Origin: Scytonema sp. UIC 10036
GTDB taxonomy: Bacteria > Cyanobacteriota > Cyanobacteriia > Cyanobacteriales > Nostocaceae
Reading direction: 5' to 3'
NCBI RefSeq assembly: GCF_009725235.1
Contig: NZ_WJFC01000371.1
Span: 1 to 5,557, forward strand
Length of the DNA: 5,557 bases
Shown here: piece by piece, positions 1 to 4,670 of the stretch
Position numbering within the stretch: the stretch's first letter is position 1
Layout: each line of letters begins with the position of its first letter
The notes under the pieces: generated by a model
What the model was told of the DNA's origin: nothing
The model's input: only the letters and a program-made list of their open reading frames with translations
Databases searched by the model: none
Made by a program: the position numbers and the translations under genes

Positions 1-195
1 AAGGTTTATTTTGTTCTTTATTAACAATTTCAAAAGTTTTTAGATAACCGCAAAAAAAGTGTTATTGAATTACTTCTTAAGCGTAGTTTATGAAAACTTC
101 TTTAGCTCATTAAGAACACATTTTTAGAAAAAATTATGAAATGTTATAAAGTAGGAAACTAAAAAAAAGGCTCTGGTTAAAAACCTTAAATAGCT

Positions 196-205
196 TCCAA
201 TTGGA
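196..205. promoter_or_regulatory. Perfect 10-bp palindrome TCCAATTGGA, possible operator
   Basis: TCCAATTGGA is self-complementary and lies about 150 bp upstream of the regulator's start. A second partial symmetry follows: TTGG at 201-204 and CCCAA further right flank the ATGCAT core. A symmetric site in the leader of a regulatory gene may bind a dimeric protein, possibly the regulator itself, but no known consensus was recognised and chance is a real alternative. Confidence 0.2.
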
Positions 206-240
206 TGCATTGTCCCAATCAAGATGTGGGTAATGAGTAC

Positions 241-262
241 GGTAAAAAAATCCATTTTTGCC
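241..262 (+). other. Small hairpin in the cnfR/patB leader
   Basis: GGTAAAAA (241-248) pairs with TTTTTGCC (255-262), including one G-U pair, around a 6-base loop. It lies about 95 bases before the start codon. The stem is mostly A-U pairs and therefore weak. It could fold in the 5' untranslated RNA, but no T-run follows it and no riboswitch class is recognised. Confidence 0.2.
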
Positions 263-343
263 AGAAAATAATACGGTGAAGAGTGGAGAGGGTAAAGGAC
301 ACATCTAGGGGAGACTTGAGCCAAACATCTCAACGATTAGAGT

Positions 344-352
344 GGGAAGAAG
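344..352 (+). promoter_or_regulatory. Ribosome binding site that decides the cnfR/patB start
   Basis: The purine-rich GGGAAGAAG contains GGAAG seven bases before the ATG at 357. This supports ATG 357 over the GTG at 342, which would itself overlap this site and would add only five residues (MGRSL) not typical of the family. Confidence 0.6.
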
Positions 353-356
353 CCTT

Positions 357-1949
357 ATGCCTTATACAATTCCTAACAACAGTTGCGTTGGATGTGACAA
401 TTGCCGTCCCCAATGTCCTACTGGTGCTATCAAACTAGAGAACGATGAATACTGGATTGACCCTAGTCTTTGTAACAATTGCGAAGGCTATTACCCCGAA
501 CCTCAATGTGTCATTGTTTGTCCAACGCAGTCACCAATTCCCTTACAGGCAAAAAGAGGGCGATGCAAAATTGACCTCAGAGAAGTCACTAGCCCCGATT
601 TATTCGCTAACGGTAAGACCAATCCATTTGCATCATCATTAGTCATATGGGAAGCTTGTAATGTTCTCTCTCAAAGAACTTCATTACCTTGGGCAATTGA
701 TGAATCTCAGAAGGTGTGTTACCGCCGACAAGTTAACCAAGGAAAGGGAGAAATTGCTTTTCATATCTCCGATCTACACAATAAGGGCGAACTATTGACT
801 GAATTAGAGGCAATAGAGAATCTTGATATCAGAGCAGCTTGTATCAACCTAATTTTTGCTGCTCATGTAACAGCTTTGGATAAGCCTTGGGAACAAGAAT
901 TTGCCATTGATGACCGCCAAATTGAGAAATATTTGGGGATGGAGAAGCGCAAAGACTTGAGTAAAGCCGCTAAGCTAGCGTTGATGAAAAATTTGGTGCA
1001 GCAGGCTTGTTCGCTGATTGTTTCCATTGATTGGCCCCAACAAGGTTATATTAAGGGGTTTTCTGTAGAAGACAGCCGATTGTGGCACTTGATAGAAATT
1101 CAGCATCACTTTCAAGACGATAGTATTGGGTGTAAATATTTAACTGGGTTAACTTTTAAAGTGAGAGCAGGTATCTGGTCTCAATATTTCTTAAATAAAC
1201 AAGGTTGTAAGGAAAGAACTGCATTTTATCAATATGGCAGTTTGCCCAAATCCCTGTTAACCACAGTCATGAGTATTTGGCAACAACATGAAGGTACAGC
1301 GCGACTGATGTTATGGTTGTTGTTTAAAACCAAAATGGGCAAAGAACAACGCATCACAGTTCCCACTCTACTGCGCGTAGCTTACGGCGAAGAGAAAATC
1401 TCTATTGCTTGCAGACAGAGGGAGGAACGCAAGCGGCTGCTACGGACTTTTGAAAATGATTTGGAAGTCCTTAACCATTATGGCATGAAACCGACATTCG
1501 ATCCCGTGACCTACCCACCAGAAATTCAGCCATTGTGGGCAAAATTAGTTGATATACCCGAAGATCCAGATGAAGCCTTAGAGTTTTGGATTAATGATGC
1601 AGGTGGTAATACCCGTCTAACGGATGCAAGTCCCCGTGGTAAGTGGAATATGCTGATGAATGCTCGGATATTATCCTTCGAGTTACCTCAGGAATGGGAA
1701 CATCAGACCATTGAACCAGACAAAAAGCAACGAACTGCTACTAAGAACAAAAAAAAGTCAAAAAGCACAGCAGGATACTTGCTTGGTGAACAAATCCTGC
1801 AAGCAAGACAAAATTTGAATCTTTCCCAGAGAGAATTGGCAAAATTGGCTGGTAAAAGCCAAAGCTGGATTCGCGATTTGGAAAATGGTCGTCTTAAAGC
1901 TAAGCTAGAAGACCAAGCTGTGCTGCGGAAAGTCTTGGGTATTGCTTAA
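357..1949 (+). CDS. cnfR: CnfR/PatB-type transcriptional activator of nitrogen fixation
   Basis: The protein has 530 residues and matches the architecture and length (about 530) of CnfR, called PatB in Anabaena, the activator of nif genes under low oxygen in cyanobacteria. Seen directly: an N-terminal ferredoxin-like domain with two cluster motifs, CxxCxxCxxxCP at Cys10, 13, 16 and 20 and CxxCx8CxxxCP at Cys39, 42, 51 and 55. A middle region of about 390 residues matches no domain I can name. A lysine-rich linker (about 453-472) leads to a C-terminal XRE-like helix-turn-helix (about 489-511, LSQRELAKLAG...SWIRDLENG). Family knowledge: the Fe-S clusters are thought to sense oxygen or redox state and the HTH binds nif promoters; in Anabaena PatB is active in heterocysts and needed for diazotrophic growth. 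ATG 357 was chosen for its Shine-Dalgarno site and the family-like start MPYTIP. No nif or cox genes lie within the window. An A8 run in the linker is a possible slippage site. Confidence 0.93.
   Translation: MPYTIPNNSCVGCDNCRPQCPTGAIKLENDEYWIDPSLCNNCEGYYPEPQCVIVCPTQSPIPLQAKRGRCKIDLREVTSPDLFANGKTNPFASSLVIWEACNVLSQRTSLPWAIDESQKVCYRRQVNQGKGEIAFHISDLHNKGELLTELEAIENLDIRAACINLIFAAHVTALDKPWEQEFAIDDRQIEKYLGMEKRKDLSKAAKLALMKNLVQQACSLIVSIDWPQQGYIKGFSVEDSRLWHLIEIQHHFQDDSIGCKYLTGLTFKVRAGIWSQYFLNKQGCKERTAFYQYGSLPKSLLTTVMSIWQQHEGTARLMLWLLFKTKMGKEQRITVPTLLRVAYGEEKISIACRQREERKRLLRTFENDLEVLNHYGMKPTFDPVTYPPEIQPLWAKLVDIPEDPDEALEFWINDAGGNTRLTDASPRGKWNMLMNARILSFELPQEWEHQTIEPDKKQRTATKNKKKSKSTAGYLLGEQILQARQNLNLSQRELAKLAGKSQSWIRDLENGRLKAKLEDQAVLRKVLGIA
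1751..1807 (+). other. Candidate -1 frameshift site: slippery A AAA AAG plus stems
   Basis: The heptamer A AAA AAG (1751-1757) is in the same phase as the classic dnaX slippery site, within an A8 run (1749-1756). Two alternative stems follow: GCAGGAT (1770-1776) with ATCCTGC (1794-1800), and CTTGCTTG (1778-1785) with CAAGCAAG (1800-1807). A -1 slip would add ten residues and stop at TGA 1787-1789, giving a 477-residue protein that keeps the Fe-S domain and loses the HTH. The first stem begins 12 bases after the heptamer, further than the usual 5-9, and lysine-rich linkers often contain A-runs, so chance is plausible. Confidence 0.25.
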
Positions 1950-1977
1950 TGATGCTTTGAGCCACAAAAGTCTTCAC

Positions 1978-2016
1978 CTCGTTCCCAGGTTCAGCCTGAG
2001 AAAGCCTGGGAACGAG
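1978..2016. repeat. 12-bp inverted repeat just after cnfR/patB
   Basis: CTCGTTCCCAGG (1978-1989) and CCTGGGAACGAG (2005-2016) are perfect reverse complements around a 15-base loop. It lies 28 bases after the stop codon and could end or stabilise the cnfR transcript, but no T-run follows, so it is not a standard intrinsic terminator. CGTTCCCAGG...CCTGGGAACG palindromes are, from general knowledge, recurrent intergenic repeats in Nostocales genomes, which is my preferred reading. Confidence 0.65.
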
Positions 2017-2076
2017 AGGACTAGTTGGTCTACACTTATACTAGTTCACTTATTACTAGCCGCGTAAAAGAACATT

Positions 2077-2084
2077 GCGATCGC
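2077..2084. repeat. HIP1 octamer GCGATCGC
   Basis: A perfect copy of the highly iterated palindrome of cyanobacterial genomes, inside the WD40 relic. Confidence 0.9.
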
Positions 2085-2229
2085 GCTCGGGAAACTGCTA
2101 AGCTATGGCATAATTTGAAACTTGAAGAAAATGGTAAGTTATCTACGCTGAGGTTTGATTTAGACGACCTGATAAAAGCGGGGTGCGATCGTATCCGTAA
2201 TTATCTCAAGAATAACCCAAACGCTGAGA

Positions 2230-2237
2230 GCGATCGC
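2230..2237. repeat. HIP1 octamer GCGATCGC
   Basis: Second perfect HIP1 copy in the WD40 relic, near its end. Its retention suggests the relic is not very old, or that the octamer itself is maintained. Confidence 0.9.
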
Positions 2238-2281
2238 GATCTTTGCGAGGACATCAAGTAATATAGTGTATGCCCTTAGTC

Positions 2282-2362
2282 TTATTCATCAACCTCAAAA
2301 AGCATACGAGGTAATCCTGACTGACGAATGATAGACCTACCTGAGCGTGCCAGAGCGTTGTT
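2282..2362 (-). pseudogene. Possible relic of a protein C-terminus
   Basis: On the minus strand a 26-codon stretch without start codon reads through ARSGR and ends LPRMLFEVDE before TAA (2282-2284). It is preceded by an in-frame TGA (2363-2365). Its composition looks protein-like, but I do not recognise the family. The plus strand over the same bases also has a coding-like 17-codon frame (2328-2381, MIDLPERARALFQGVNK), so at most one of the two is meaningful. Confidence 0.15.
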
Positions 2363-2448
2363 TCAAGGTGTGAATAAATGACTTGGTGCTGTTGAATAAG
2401 TCTTCAAGCAGTACCAGTTTTAATGTAGAAGCGGTTCTTGCCATAAAA

Positions 2449-2488
2449 CACCTCACTTAAGGCACAAATTTATCAATTAAGTAAGGTG
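2449..2488. repeat. 12-bp inverted repeat, one mismatch
   Basis: CACCTCACTTAA (2449-2460) faces TTAAGTAAGGTG (2477-2488), pairing in RNA with one wobble position, loop 16 bases. The left arm can instead pair with AGTGAGGT (2519-2526), so two folds exclude each other. No T-run follows on either side. Confidence 0.55.
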
Positions 2489-2582
2489 CATTGCCCACGA
2501 TCTAGCAATTCTCACGTTAGTGAGGTACAGGATATGGAATTAACCGCAGCCTGTAGCGGATGGACTCAGATAAATTTGTACC
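2461..2582. repeat. Long-range 14-bp inverted repeat
   Basis: GGCACAAATTTATC (2461-2474) is the reverse complement of GATAAATTTGTACC (2569-2582) except for one base, with 94 bases between. The match continues weakly outwards (CTTAA against TAAG). It interleaves with the 2449-2488 repeat. It may be the base of a folded RNA or the terminal repeats of a very small, degenerate mobile element. Confidence 0.5.
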
Positions 2583-2599
2583 TAAGCAGACTAGGAAAC

Positions 2600-2675
2600 G
2601 CTATACGGCATAGAAGCAGGGAAGTAAACTGAACGCAAGTGCGATAGCGAAGCTAAGACTGTCCATGCGTATAGC
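2600..2675. repeat. 11-bp inverted repeat with one bulge
   Basis: GCTATACG-G-CAT (2600-2611) pairs with ATGCGTATAGC (2665-2675), leaving one unpaired G. The enclosed 53 bases include CGCAAGTGCG and GCGATAGCGAAGC; the latter resembles short GCGATAGCGAAGC-type repeats scattered in cyanobacterial genomes. The segment ends eight bases before the terminator hairpin at 2684. Confidence 0.55.
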
Positions 2676-2683
2676 AAATAAAA

Positions 2684-2708
2684 AATGCTCTGTATTTAGC
2701 AGAGCATT
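2684..2708 (-). terminator. Intrinsic terminator, minus strand
   Basis: AATGCTCTG (2684-2692) and CAGAGCATT (2700-2708) form a perfect 9-bp stem with a 7-base loop. Read on the minus strand it is followed by TTTTATTT, making six T in a row with the stem end. On the plus strand the hairpin is followed by AAATAAAA, so it acts for minus-strand RNA. It would end the candidate small RNA or read-through from the gene at 3164-4279. Confidence 0.7.
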
Positions 2709-2829
2709 AAATAAAACAAAATTGGATAAATTCCCAGAATGAAAATATGTTCCCAGTGGTTAAGTTTAGAAATTACACATAAATGAATCCGTCCAGAGTT
2801 CCTTGTTGGCGGTTCATACTATTCAAACT

Positions 2830-2880
2830 ACAGATAAAAAATGAAGAACTTGTGGAGAGTTCCTTCATTCATCTGTTTTT
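2830..2880 (+). terminator. Hairpin with T-run, possible plus-strand terminator
   Basis: ACAGAT (2830-2835) pairs with ATCTGT (2871-2876), and ATGAAG-AACT (2841-2850) pairs with AGTTCCTTCAT (2859-2869) with one bulged base; the loop is 8 bases. Five T in a row (2876-2880) follow on the plus strand. No plus-strand gene directly precedes it, so it may equally be the internal hairpin of the minus-strand small-RNA candidate. Confidence 0.35.
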
Positions 2881-2894
2881 CTTGAACTATTTTC

Positions 2895-2923
2895 ACTATA
2901 AGAATTTTCCTAATGGCTGTGTA
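2895..2923 (-). promoter_or_regulatory. Possible minus-strand promoter of the small-RNA candidate
   Basis: Read on the minus strand: TACACA (2918-2923, four of six bases of TTGACA), a 17-base spacer, then TATAGT (2895-2900, five of six bases of TATAAT). The spacing is ideal. Such matches also arise by chance in AT-rich DNA. Confidence 0.35.
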
Positions 2924-3029
2924 TGGGACAAACGTTTGATATTTTTATCCACAAAATGACTAGTACTAAAGTTTGAGTCAGAAGTCCATTTACTTCCACA
3001 CACCCAATAACAGGCGTACCAGAACGCAT
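2910..3029 (-). other. 39-codon minus frame, possible gene relic
   Basis: An ATG at 3029 opens a frame beginning MRSGTPVIGCVEVNG; the codons before it (VTNDKKITN) are also open. Near 2975 the protein-like character seems to switch to another frame ending HFVDKNIKRLSHTQPLGKFL at TAG 2896-2898. This suggests a frameshifted fragment. I do not recognise the family, there is no ribosome binding site, and chance is possible. Confidence 0.15.
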
Positions 3030-3084
3030 ATTAGTGATTTTTTTATCATTTGTTACACGGAAAAAAATGGCTAGAAAGTCTTGG

Positions 3085-3121
3085 GGTGGGTACTACCCAC
3101 CAACGATTTAGAAAGGTGGGC
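3085..3121. repeat. GGTGGG/CCCACC repeat cluster
   Basis: GGTGGG (3085-3090), CCCACC (3096-3101) and GGTGGGC (3115-3121) form three alternating arms, so the middle one can pair with either side. The first pair is extended to GGTGGGTA-C-TACCCACC. Clusters of this type are frequent between genes in filamentous cyanobacteria. No T-run follows, so I do not call a terminator. Confidence 0.6.
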
Positions 3122-3152
3122 TGTCTTCCCTACCTACATCTATTACTAGCAG

Positions 3153-3208
3153 TTGGTAACTGTTCACTGTTCGCCGTTCACTGATAATTGTTCGCTACCT
3201 GCTGTTAT
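3153..3208. repeat. Tandem 7-base repeat (STRR-like), eight units
   Basis: Eight consecutive heptamers can be read: TTGGTAA, CTGTTCA, CTGTTCG, CCGTTCA, CTGATAA, TTGTTCG, CTACCTG, CTGTTAT. They drift around CTGTTCA. This resembles the short tandemly repeated repetitive heptamers of heterocystous cyanobacteria; on the minus strand the core (ACAGTGA-like) is close to the described CAACAGT class. The array covers the last codons and stop of the gene at 3164-4279. Confidence 0.7.
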
Positions 3209-4279
3209 ATGGTTGGGCTGAGTTTGAGATTGAAGTTTTAAGACTTTCGCATTCCACTTGGCAATGTGTTCGTTTGCTTCTTTATATAGAGGACGCCCTT
3301 CTGTAATTAAGCTAGCTTCATTAATTGCCATTTGTAGAGATATCAAATCATTACGATTTGCAAGTTTTTTAGCTTGTTCAAGTGAGGAGCGATCGTCAAC
3401 AATTTCTATATTTTGTCTGAGTTCGGCTATCAATTTTTGTGCTTCTTCATAGTAACGACCATAACTGACCATGCTAGCCTCACTAATGCCATCTATCATC
3501 TCTTCAACTTTCTGAGACTTGGCTAAGTTCCTAGCTCTTGTTAAATAGGCAACATCTTGTGCTTCTTGCTCTTGCTCCCAATTGTCTATTTTCTCTGGTT
3601 CTTGTTTGGCTATTGCTTGACGATATTTTTCTTCTTCTGCGGCTTGTTCTTCTTGTTTCTCTCTAATATCTTGAATTTGAGCTACTAATTCTTGATACTT
3701 AGTTGTCTCCCAATAATCATTCCCTATTTTTAGAAGTTTTCTAGCTTCAGTTAATGCTATATACGAATTTTCACGGTCATCTTTCTCTAGTTTAGCTACA
3801 GCATCTTCATAAATAACTGAAGCTTTTGACCATACAGATCTCCATTGTTTAATTCTGTTATCTACTAACTTATAAGTAGGAACATTGTCGGGAATGTTTT
3901 TAACAATATCAACTGCTCTATCTATATCTCCCTGCTGAAAGGCATTTTCACCCAAGCGCAATACTGCCTGAGACCATTGCTCCATCAAGTGTTCGGCCAT
4001 TTTATACTGAGGATGCGATGCAGGCAATTTACTTACTAATTCTATGGCTTGAGACAACTTATCTACATCTTGTTCATCTGCGATCGCTTTGCCACAGTAG
4101 AAAACTGCAGAGGCAGAAGCCCTGCTTGATTCTGATAAACAATCCGGAAGTTCTGGCAACTGAAAGAGTTGAACAAGTCCCCATCCTCCCGCGCCAATTG
4201 GAAATGATAATGTTATAGCAATCCAAACCCACCATTTGATAACTGGAAACCACTGCTGTATATTCATTTTTATGTTCAT
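3164..4279 (-). CDS. Membrane-anchored helical-repeat protein, cyanobacterial family
   Basis: The 371-residue protein has one N-terminal membrane segment (about 14-39), a linker with Cys47 and Cys62 in a C...ASASAVFYC context, then helical repeats of about 40 residues at roughly 67-105, 112-150, 165-204, 249-289 and 303-345, each alternating a hydrophobic helix with a ...Y...(I)..W/L.. helix. A charged, Glu/Gln-rich probable coiled coil (about 205-240) separates repeats three and four. From memory it resembles a cyanobacterial membrane family often labelled 'chromosome segregation ATPase', but it has no Walker motif, so that label is not supported. Many relatives are longer. No clear Shine-Dalgarno site precedes ATG 4279; ATG 4267 is an alternative start. 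The last 15 or so codons and the TGA lie in the 7-base repeat, so the natural C-terminus may have been replaced. Function is unknown; a scaffold role in the membrane is only a guess. Confidence 0.8.
   Translation of the reverse strand: MNIKMNIQQWFPVIKWWVWIAITLSFPIGAGGWGLVQLFQLPELPDCLSESSRASASAVFYCGKAIADEQDVDKLSQAIELVSKLPASHPQYKMAEHLMEQWSQAVLRLGENAFQQGDIDRAVDIVKNIPDNVPTYKLVDNRIKQWRSVWSKASVIYEDAVAKLEKDDRENSYIALTEARKLLKIGNDYWETTKYQELVAQIQDIREKQEEQAAEEEKYRQAIAKQEPEKIDNWEQEQEAQDVAYLTRARNLAKSQKVEEMIDGISEASMVSYGRYYEEAQKLIAELRQNIEIVDDRSSLEQAKKLANRNDLISLQMAINEASLITEGRPLYKEANEHIAKWNAKVLKLQSQTQPNHITAGSEQLSVNGEQ
4080..4087. repeat. HIP1 octamer GCGATCGC
   Basis: Perfect copy within the membrane-protein gene, coding part of AIAD near residue 65. 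Confidence 0.9.
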
Positions 4280-4508
4280 CTAGAGTACAATTCTATTTAC
4301 ATCAGTGTTCCCATTTTTTAATAGATTTTGCTATGAAAACCGTATAAAGTAATATCAATTTTTTAAATAATGTCTTAGACTGCTTGGTTAAAGTTTATTA
4401 AAACCAACTTTCGCTTCGGTAGAATCGAATATTTTGTTATGATACATACTTTTAAAAATGATGTATAGTTTTGCAACTTTTAAATTCTCCGTGTCAGTAT
4501 AGAAAGTA

Positions 4509-4521
4509 GGCTACGCTAGCC
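4509..4521. repeat. Short inverted repeat GGCTACGCTAGCC
   Basis: GGCTA and TAGCC form a 5-bp stem around CGC. The GCTACGC/GCGTAGC motif is typical of short dispersed repeats in cyanobacterial intergenic DNA. Confidence 0.4.
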
Positions 4522-4532
4522 CAATTTCATGC

Positions 4533-4540
4533 GCGATCGC
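4533..4540. repeat. HIP1 octamer GCGATCGC
   Basis: Perfect copy in intergenic DNA, extended to GCGCGATCGCG. Confidence 0.9.
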
Positions 4541-4549
4541 GTTGATATA

Positions 4550-4570
4550 CCCTCGGTGTAACACCGAGGG
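4550..4570. repeat. Perfect 10-bp inverted repeat after the nuclease-like gene
   Basis: CCCTCGGTGT (4550-4559) and ACACCGAGGG (4561-4570) are exact reverse complements with one central base; as RNA it would form an 8-bp GC-rich stem with a 5-base loop. On the minus strand it lies 100 bases after the nuclease-like gene's stop and could halt transcription, but no T-run follows. Confidence 0.6.
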
Positions 4571-4589
4571 CGTCTTGAAAGGTTTTAGT

Positions 4590-4609
4590 AAAGGTGTAAA
4601 GGTGTAAAG
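4590..4609. repeat. Tandem AAAGGTGT, 2.5 copies
   Basis: AAAGGTGT (4590-4597), AAAGGTGT (4598-4605) and AAAG (4606-4609). A short slippage-type repeat of no evident function. Confidence 0.6.
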
Positions 4610-4670
4610 CTTTGAAAAGCGTTCCTTCCAACCACAAGAATGCCGGCCAAAAAGCCGAGAAATCCTAAGG

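Larger units (their letters stand above)
1..356. other. Non-coding upstream region of the cnfR/patB-like gene
   Basis: This AT-rich stretch holds no convincing gene. A 69-codon frame on the minus strand (124-333) starts with TTG, overlaps the likely promoter area and resembles nothing I know. A TATAAA box at 145-150 could be a -10 element, but the bases 17 nt upstream (TTTTAG) are a poor -35, so I do not call a promoter. I found no canonical NtcA site (GTA-N8-TAC) by eye. The region does contain a 10-bp palindrome and a short hairpin, listed separately. The regulatory sequence of the downstream nitrogen-fixation regulator most likely lies here. Confidence 0.6.
2025..2261 (+). pseudogene. Relic of the C-terminal tail of a WD40-repeat protein
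   Basis: This 78-codon frame starts only at a TTG directly after an in-frame TAG (2022-2024), with no good ribosome binding site. Its second half, FDLDDLIKAGCDRIRNYLKNNP followed by ESDRDLCEDI, with the aromatic and Cys positions in register, resembles the tail found after the last WD40 blade in large cyanobacterial WD40 proteins, often STAND NTPases or caspase-like proteins. Just before it, ETAKLW matches the end of a WD40 blade (usually D.TVKLW). Everything upstream of that blade end is missing, so the ATPase or effector part and the other blades have been lost. Two HIP1 octamers lie inside. I infer a degraded, non-functional remnant of a deleted gene; expression as a small protein is unlikely but not excluded. 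Confidence 0.65.
2680..2888 (-). ncRNA. Candidate small RNA unit with two 14-codon frames
   Basis: A complete minus-strand transcription unit can be drawn. Promoter-like boxes lie at 2895-2923, a start is expected near 2888, and an intrinsic terminator lies at 2684-2708. The roughly 205-base transcript would contain a strong internal hairpin (2830-2876) and two tandem frames of exactly 14 codons, MNEGTLHKFFIFYL (2828-2872) and MNRQQGTLDGFIYV (2773-2817), ten bases apart. Both begin MN and share GTL, because the DNA contains a 10-bp direct repeat (AGAGTTCCTT on plus at 2795-2804 and 2856-2865). Neither frame has a clear Shine-Dalgarno site, so a non-coding RNA is as likely as peptides. I know no matching RNA family. 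The whole unit is inferred. Confidence 0.28.
2262..3163. other. Gene-poor 900-bp region with repeats and candidate small RNA
   Basis: No frame here has the length or recognisable sequence of an ordinary gene. The left part (2262-2560) shows short coding-like stretches broken by stops on both strands. The middle (2449-2708) is dense in inverted repeats and ends in a minus-strand intrinsic terminator. The right part holds a candidate small-RNA unit, a 39-codon minus frame and GGTGGG/CCCACC repeats. I interpret it as a mix of gene decay, repeat insertion and possibly one small RNA. I recognise no transposase, tRNA or known riboswitch in it. Confidence 0.6.
4280..4670. other. Intergenic region with small repeats
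   Basis: Located upstream of the membrane-protein gene and downstream of the nuclease-like gene, both on the minus strand. The half next to 4280 is AT-rich and should hold the membrane gene's promoter. A possible minus-strand -35 (TTGATA) lies about 70 bases before the start, but the matching -10 is poor. The other half (4500-4670) holds GGCTACGCTAGCC (4509-4521), a HIP1 site, a 10-bp inverted repeat and an 8-base tandem repeat. No gene is visible. Confidence 0.6.

Noticed and set aside
221..245. GTAATGAGTAC as an NtcA site
   Set aside because: The half-sites are separated by 5 bases instead of the 8 in GTA-N8-TAC.
124..333. 69-codon minus-strand frame with TTG start upstream of cnfR/patB
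   Set aside because: Low-complexity hydrophobic translation, no ribosome binding site, no recognisable family, and it lies in the likely promoter region.
445..642. 65-codon plus frame inside cnfR/patB
   Set aside because: It overlaps the conserved Fe-S domain coding sequence in another frame and has no independent support.
2324..2362. RSGR in the minus-strand relic, reminiscent of PatS/PatX heterocyst inhibitor peptides
   Set aside because: Those peptides carry RG(S/T)GR near the C-terminus of a short secreted peptide; here the pattern is only ARSGR, internal, with no start codon or leader.
3085..3208. CRISPR array
   Set aside because: The repeats are 6-7 bases, imperfect and contiguous, without spacers of uniform length; no cas genes are present.
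3258..4218. Plus-strand frames opposite the membrane protein (3258-3452, 4018-4218)
   Set aside because: Antisense shadows of a long, clearly coding minus-strand gene.
4435..4443. Extended -10 (TGTTATGAT) on the plus strand
   Set aside because: The -35 position is poor (TTCGGT) and no plus-strand gene or RNA signal lies downstream.
4643..4658. CGGC/GCCG hairpin as terminator of the nuclease-like gene
   Set aside because: Only a 4-bp stem and no T-run after it on the minus strand.
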